Source of the DNA: Rhodospirillaceae bacterium
GTDB lineage: Bacteria > Pseudomonadota > Alphaproteobacteria > GCA-2721365
Direction of reading: 5' to 3'
Length of the DNA: 34,884 bases
Assembly: GCA_002721365.1 (NCBI GenBank)
Contig: PBKC01000093.1
Location: forward strand, 1 to 34,884
Shown: positions 31,339 to 34,884 of the stretch, in pieces
Numbering within the stretch: position 1 is the stretch's first letter
Layout of the letters: every line of letters begins with the position of its first letter
Notes under the pieces: model-generated
Seen by the model: the letters and a program-made list of their open reading frames with translations, nothing else
What the model was told of the DNA's origin: nothing
The model's database searches: none
Translations under genes and position numbers: made by a program

Positions 31339-31375
31339 GTGCGTCGCCGGTCTCTGCCTCCGACCGGCGACGCAC
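31339..31375 (+). terminator. Strong hairpin after dmfA2
   Basis: GTGCGTCGCCGGTC (31339-31352) and GACCGGCGACGCAC (31362-31375) form a perfect 14-base-pair stem with a nine-base loop. The following bases are pyrimidine-rich (ACTTCTCTCTT) but not a clean T-run. It may end or attenuate the importer-dmf transcript. It also argues against a TTG start at 31333 for the next gene. Confidence 0.6.
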
Positions 31376-31401
31376 ACTTCTCTCTTCGTGGAACCGAAAC
31401 G

Positions 31402-32568
31402 ATGCGCGCGAACACTCGGTTTTCCGCCGTTCACCATCCGGATCTCGGCTATTTCGACGAAGGGCTCGATCTCACCGATCCGGCCCTCTACGTGTCCGCC
31501 GTCGCGACGGACGATCGCGCGACCCTGCTGCCGCCGGTCGCCTATCGCTCGAAGGTCTTTCAGGACCTCGAGGACGAAAAGATCTGGACCCGATCCTGGG
31601 TCTGCATCGGCACGGTGGACGAGATTCCCAATCCGGGAGACCTGCTGCCGTTCACCGTCGGCAATCACGGAATCCACGTCCAGCGGGCCGAGGACGGTGC
31701 GCTCGTCGGGCGCTTCAACAAGGCCCAGCACGGCGGCTGCCGGTTCGTTCCGCAGCAATGCCAGACCGGCCGCAAGACCAGATGCTCCTTCACCTCCTGC
31801 GGTCACAGCCGCGACCGCGCCGCGATCGGCGCCGACGAACTGGGCGACTCGACCCCGGCCATGGGCCAGTATCTGGGTGTCGACCCGACCCGGCTGCTGC
31901 CGGTCCATGTGACGACCTGGGGACCGTTCGTCTTCGTCAATCTGGACGTCGATCCGCCGCCGCTGGCCGAGCGTCTGGGCACATGCGCGTCGCTGCTGAC
32001 GGGGCGCGCCCTGGCGATGGGCCGGACACGCTGGATCGAAGGCGCGGCCAACTGGAAGCTTGCCGGGCCGGCGCTGATCGATCCATTCGCGGGTGACGTC
32101 GCCCCCGATGCCGGCGGCTGGGTTCTCCATGGCCGGCCGGGGGGTGCCTTCGCCGATGCCGAGAAGGTGATCTGGCTGTTCCCCAACCTCATGATCGGGA
32201 TCGGCGGAGACGCGGTCACGGCGGCGATCCTGCAGCCGACGGCGTTCGACAGCACGCTCTACCGGGTCCTGGGGTCTACGCCCGCGGCGCAGCAGGCGCT
32301 GGCCGCCGCTGTCGAGTGGGCTGCCGCGACGGCGCAGGCCGTGCACGACGACTGCGCCGCATGGGGCACGCCCAGCCATCCGACGGAAGCGGCGACCGAT
32401 GCGCCGTCTCTCGACGGGCCCGGCGGGCGCCTGTTCCAGCAATTCCTGGTCGACCGGCTGCTCACGGCAAGCGAAACGTACTGGAACGCTCCGGTCTACG
32501 ACGCGTCGCTGTCCGCCGGTGCCGGCAATCGAAACGAGCGCAGATGGTCTACAGCGTCCAACAGATAA
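31402..32568 (+). CDS. Rieske-oxygenase-like protein lacking canonical metal ligands
   Basis: This 388-residue protein has the layout of a Rieske ring-hydroxylating oxygenase alpha subunit. RSKVFQDLEDEKIWTRSWVC and VDEIPNPGDLLPFTVGNHGI match the entry to the Rieske domain. WIEGAANWKLAGPALIDPF matches the start of the catalytic domain. The metal sites are altered. At the usual C-x-H the sequence is A108-Q-H110, and at C-x-x-H it is C128-S-F-T131. The D-x-Y-H motif is D227-P-F-A230. Four cysteines (C113, C120, C128, C133) with H110 could form another metal site. The function is therefore unknown. The ATG at 31402 is chosen because upstream codons lie in a strong hairpin. Confidence 0.8.
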   Translation: MRANTRFSAVHHPDLGYFDEGLDLTDPALYVSAVATDDRATLLPPVAYRSKVFQDLEDEKIWTRSWVCIGTVDEIPNPGDLLPFTVGNHGIHVQRAEDGALVGRFNKAQHGGCRFVPQQCQTGRKTRCSFTSCGHSRDRAAIGADELGDSTPAMGQYLGVDPTRLLPVHVTTWGPFVFVNLDVDPPPLAERLGTCASLLTGRALAMGRTRWIEGAANWKLAGPALIDPFAGDVAPDAGGWVLHGRPGGAFADAEKVIWLFPNLMIGIGGDAVTAAILQPTAFDSTLYRVLGSTPAAQQALAAAVEWAAATAQAVHDDCAAWGTPSHPTEAATDAPSLDGPGGRLFQQFLVDRLLTASETYWNAPVYDASLSAGAGNRNERRWSTASNR

Positions 32569-32849
32569 AGTACGAAATTCTCGCCTATATCAAAGAGTTC
32601 GGGGGCGATTTCAGCGACTGGTATGTGGGGGTCGCCGACGACCCGAAGCGGCTGCTGGTGGAGACGCACGGGATCGACGAAGAGGTCGATCCCTGGCTGT
32701 GGAAGCAGGCGCTGACCTATACCGCCGCCCGCAACGTCCAGGCCTATTTTCTCGACCGGCTGCGGACGGACGGGGTGCCGGCGGGACCGCCCGACGAAAA
32801 CTTCGACTGCGTCTATCTGTACAAGAAGGCGCCGCATACCAGCCCGTGA
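32544..32849 (+). CDS. Small protein of unknown function
   Basis: This 101-residue protein starts MVYSVQQIKYEILAYIKEFG and includes DFSDWYVGVADDPKRLLVE, followed by WLWKQALTYTAARNVQAYFL and CVYLYKKAPHTSP at the end. The YVG-x-x-DDP-x-R-L stretch loosely recalls the core of GIY-YIG-like folds, but no catalytic Arg or Glu pattern can be confirmed, and I do not recognise the family. It overlaps the Rieske-like gene by 25 bases in another frame, so the two are translationally linked. A strong terminator follows at 32853-32882, making it the last gene of this transcript. Confidence 0.75.
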   Translation: MVYSVQQIKYEILAYIKEFGGDFSDWYVGVADDPKRLLVETHGIDEEVDPWLWKQALTYTAARNVQAYFLDRLRTDGVPAGPPDENFDCVYLYKKAPHTSP

Positions 32850-32852
32850 GCT

Positions 32853-32882
32853 GCGGGCGGGCACGCCCCGCCCGCTTTCTTT
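32853..32882 (+). terminator. Intrinsic terminator ending the importer/dmf region
   Basis: GCGGGCGGG (32853-32861) and CCCGCCCGC (32867-32875) form a perfect nine-pair GC stem around a five-base loop, followed by TTTCTTT. It lies four bases after the stop of the small unknown gene and matches a rho-independent terminator. Confidence 0.85.
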
Positions 32883-32902
32883 CCGAAGACAGGGAGATGG
32901 AC

Positions 32903-33571
32903 ATGGCTACCGTCGACGAAGGGGTCTCGGCCTATCAGGCAGGGGCCTTCGATGACGCCCGCAAGATCTGGGAACCGCTGGCCGAGGCCGGCGATGCCGA
33001 TGCGCAGGCCTGGATGGGGGCGCTCTACGCCAATGGCGAGGGGGTTGAGTCCGACCGGTCCGTGGCGTTCGCGTGGTATCTGCGCTCGGCCGAGAACGGC
33101 AACGTGCTGGCGATGAACAATGTCGGCGCGATGTATGCCCAGGGGCAGGGCGTGTCCAAGGACGAGACCGCGGCGGCCCAGTGGCTGGAGAAGGCTGCGG
33201 AGGCCGGCGACAGCTATGCCCAGTTCAATTTCGCGGTCATGCTGACCAAGGGGCAGGGGGTCGAGCAGGACGTGGCCGCGGCCGCCGAATGGTACCGCCG
33301 TGCGTCCGAGAACGGCCATTACCCGTCGCAGTCGCGGCTGGGTTATATGTACGCCAAGGGCCTGGGGGTCGAGCAGGACAACATCCAGGCCTTCGTCTGG
33401 CTGTCGCTCGCCGGCCAGCACGGCATCGGCACCGCGCTCGTCGAGCTCGAAGAACTGGTGAAGGACATGACGCCGCAGGAGAAGGCGCAGGCGGTCGACG
33501 CGATGAATGCGTGGCGCGCCCGCACGGCCGGCGTGGCGGGACCGAGCCGGCTGGAACCCCTGCCGGCCTGA
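32903..33571 (+). CDS. Sel1-repeat (TPR-like) protein
   Basis: This 222-residue protein is built from Sel1-like repeats. About five units are visible, for example AQAWMGALYANGEGVESDRS, AMNNVGAMYAQGQGVSKDET, AQFNFAVMLTKGQGVEQDVA and SQSRLGYMYAKGLGVEQDNI. Such solenoids bind partner proteins. No signal peptide is seen, so it is probably cytoplasmic. Two ATG codons lie close together (32897 and 32903). The second has the better distance from AGGGAG, so it is used here. The gene lies between a terminator and purU. Nothing ties it to amide metabolism except position. Confidence 0.88.
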   Translation: MATVDEGVSAYQAGAFDDARKIWEPLAEAGDADAQAWMGALYANGEGVESDRSVAFAWYLRSAENGNVLAMNNVGAMYAQGQGVSKDETAAAQWLEKAAEAGDSYAQFNFAVMLTKGQGVEQDVAAAAEWYRRASENGHYPSQSRLGYMYAKGLGVEQDNIQAFVWLSLAGQHGIGTALVELEELVKDMTPQEKAQAVDAMNAWRARTAGVAGPSRLEPLPA

Positions 33572-33591
33572 ACAACAGGATCGAACTACAG

Positions 33592-34503
33592 ATGGACAAT
33601 GCGAAGTCGGCCGAGACCAAGTCGAAATCGGCCGGAGAAGACCGTCGTCAGCCCGGACGCCACGTCATCCTGACGCTTTCCTGCGACGACCGCCCCGGCA
33701 TCGTCGCGGCCGTCGCCGGCAACATCGCCGGCAATGGCGGCAACATCGTCGAAAGCGCCCAGTACGGCGACGGCGAGAGCGGCCGGTTCTTCATGCGGGT
33801 GCGCTTCGAGCTCCTGCAGCCCGTGAGCCTGGACGAGCTCAAGGAACGGATGCAGCCGGTGGCCCGTGCCTACGACATGGAGTGGGGCCTGACCGACGCG
33901 GCGGCGCCGAGCCGGGTGCTGATCCTGGTCTCGCGCTTCGACCACTGCATGAACGATCTGCTCTACAAGACCAGGATCGGCGCCCTGCCGATGCAGGTGG
34001 TGGGCGTCGCCTCCAACCACCGCGACTTCGCCGACCGCATCGCCGCGGAAGGCTACGACTTCTATCACCTGCCGATCACGCCCGAGACCAAGGCCGAGCA
34101 GGAAGCGAAGCTGCTGTCGCTGGTCGAGGAAACGGGTGCCGAGCTGGTCGTCCTCGCCCGCTACATGCAGATCCTGACCGACGAGACGGCGCGGGCGCTT
34201 ACCGGCCGCGCCATCAACATCCACCACTCCTTCCTGCCGAGCTTCAAGGGCGCACGGCCCTATCAGCAGGCGCACCGGCGCGGCGTGAAGCTGATCGGCG
34301 CCACGGCCCACTACGTCACCGGCGACCTCGACGAGGGACCCATCATCGAGCAGGAGACCGAGCGCGTCGACCACAGCATGACCGCCGACGAACTGGTCGC
34401 GGTCGGCCGCGACATCGAATGCCGCGTGCTGGCCCGCGCCGTGAAGTTCCACGTCGAGCGGAGGGTGCTGCTGAACGGCAGCCGGACGGTCGTCTTCCGC
34501 TGA
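33592..34503 (+). CDS. purU: Formyltetrahydrofolate deformylase
   Basis: This 303-residue enzyme hydrolyses 10-formyl-THF to formate and THF. An N-terminal ACT domain (HVILTLSCDDRPGIVAAVAG, residues about 25-100) is followed by the formyltransferase-like catalytic domain. RVLILVSRFDHCMNDLLYKT, NIHHSFLPSFKGARPYQQAH and AHYVTGDLDEGPIIEQET contain the conserved Asn-His-Asp region (INIHHS and GDLDEG). It begins 20 bases after the Sel1 gene. In this setting it would drain C1 units, loaded on THF by the NMG dehydrogenase, to formate while freeing THF; that link is inference. Confidence 0.95.
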   Translation: MDNAKSAETKSKSAGEDRRQPGRHVILTLSCDDRPGIVAAVAGNIAGNGGNIVESAQYGDGESGRFFMRVRFELLQPVSLDELKERMQPVARAYDMEWGLTDAAAPSRVLILVSRFDHCMNDLLYKTRIGALPMQVVGVASNHRDFADRIAAEGYDFYHLPITPETKAEQEAKLLSLVEETGAELVVLARYMQILTDETARALTGRAINIHHSFLPSFKGARPYQQAHRRGVKLIGATAHYVTGDLDEGPIIEQETERVDHSMTADELVAVGRDIECRVLARAVKFHVERRVLLNGSRTVVFR

Positions 34504-34512
34504 ACGCGGTTC

Positions 34513-34884
34513 TCAATCGACCGCGACGGTATCCATCAGTTCCCGAGGCGTCAGCACGGGAATGGGGATGCGGTCGCGGACGCTGAGAAGGTCATCGTCA
34601 TTGGTGACGAGGGTGCTGCCGCTGGCGACGGCCAAGGCTGCGAATTTGCGGTCGCCCGGATCCCCGACGTAGTCGAACGCCGACACGTCGGCCGGTCCCT
34701 GGAAGGGCGGCGTGCCGCGAAAGAGGTCGACGCCTGCGGCCTCGCGGAGCGGCGGGATGCGGCGGAGTACGGCCTCCGTCTCGCCGCGGGTTGCCTCGTT
34801 CCAGACGAAATCGAGCGTCCCCGCGCGCACGGCAGCAAGGACTGCCGCCGCGTGGCTTGACGGCTTGAAGCCGGCGGCCACGAA
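34513..34884 (-). CDS. PIN-domain protein, C-terminal part (runs off window)
   Basis: The visible 123 codons are the body of a PIN-like nuclease domain, read from the right edge. FVAAGFKPSSHAAAVLAAVR at the edge looks like the stretch that follows the usual LDTN-V start, so the true N-terminus lies outside the window. Acidic positions expected for PIN domains are present in RGETEAVLRR, DPGDRKFAALA and VTNDDDLLSV. Many such proteins are ribonucleases of toxin-antitoxin pairs. No antitoxin gene is visible downstream, and the upstream side is outside the window. It is tail to tail with purU, nine bases apart. Confidence 0.72.
   Translation of the reverse strand, partial: FVAAGFKPSSHAAAVLAAVRAGTLDFVWNEATRGETEAVLRRIPPLREAAGVDLFRGTPPFQGPADVSAFDYVGDPGDRKFAALAVASGSTLVTNDDDLLSVRDRIPIPVLTPRELMDTVAVD

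Noticed and set aside
31333..31401. TTG start for the Rieske-like protein at 31333
   Set aside because: The interval is a perfect 14-pair hairpin and the conserved part starts after the ATG at 31402.
30027..31415. Long minus-strand open frame opposite dmfA2
   Set aside because: Antisense of a clear dimethylformamidase gene; no motif.

Overview
The window is GC-rich DNA with ATGA-type overlaps between genes and dispersed palindromic intergenic repeats. The proteins resemble those of Alphaproteobacteria, perhaps Rhodospirillales-like. There is no ribosomal or other marker gene, so this placement is inference. No tRNA, rRNA, CRISPR array, transposase or phage gene was seen.

Left part, minus strand. 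The 5' end of a glycerol kinase gene (1-289) and a GATase1-type amidotransferase (464-1186) lie outside the main theme. From 11504 leftwards runs one long amide/urea nitrogen block: amiC (amide sensor), amiR (ANTAR antiterminator), a structured leader RNA, amiE-type amidase, a tiny lipoyl-domain protein, an AAA ATPase, then ureE, ureF, a fused ureAB, ureC, ureG and ureD. The 355-base leader in front of amiE carries two hexaloop hairpins and an overlapping intrinsic terminator, the textbook target of an AmiR/ANTAR protein.

Middle part, plus strand. From 11755 to 22292 lies the N-methylglutamate (NMG) route for methylamine: mgdABCD (NMG dehydrogenase, sarcosine-oxidase-like), an XRE-cupin regulator, mgsABC (NMG synthase, GltB-like) and gmaS (gamma-glutamylmethylamide synthetase). 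A second XRE-cupin regulator (22368-23102, minus) closes this block. It diverges from the next operon across a 419-base control region full of AGGAA/TTCCT half-sites.

Right part, plus strand. A five-gene urea/amide-type ABC importer (23522-28364) leads directly into the small and large subunits of an N,N-dimethylformamidase-like enzyme (28421-31319). Then come a Rieske-oxygenase-like protein that has lost its metal ligands, a small unknown protein, a strong terminator, a Sel1-repeat protein, purU (10-formyl-THF deformylase) and the end of a PIN-domain gene.

Taken together this looks like a catabolic island for formamide and N-methylated amides. The substrate is imported, the amide bond is hydrolysed (formamidase/amidase for primary amides, dimethylformamidase for N-methylated ones), and methylamine passes via GMA and NMG to glutamate plus a C1 unit. 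The C1 unit can leave through THF and PurU as formate, while urease and amidase release ammonium. No dimethylamine-oxidising enzyme is visible. Two genes (ureAB near its 3' end, mgdD near its 5' end) carry apparent single-base insertions that are either real lesions or sequence errors.
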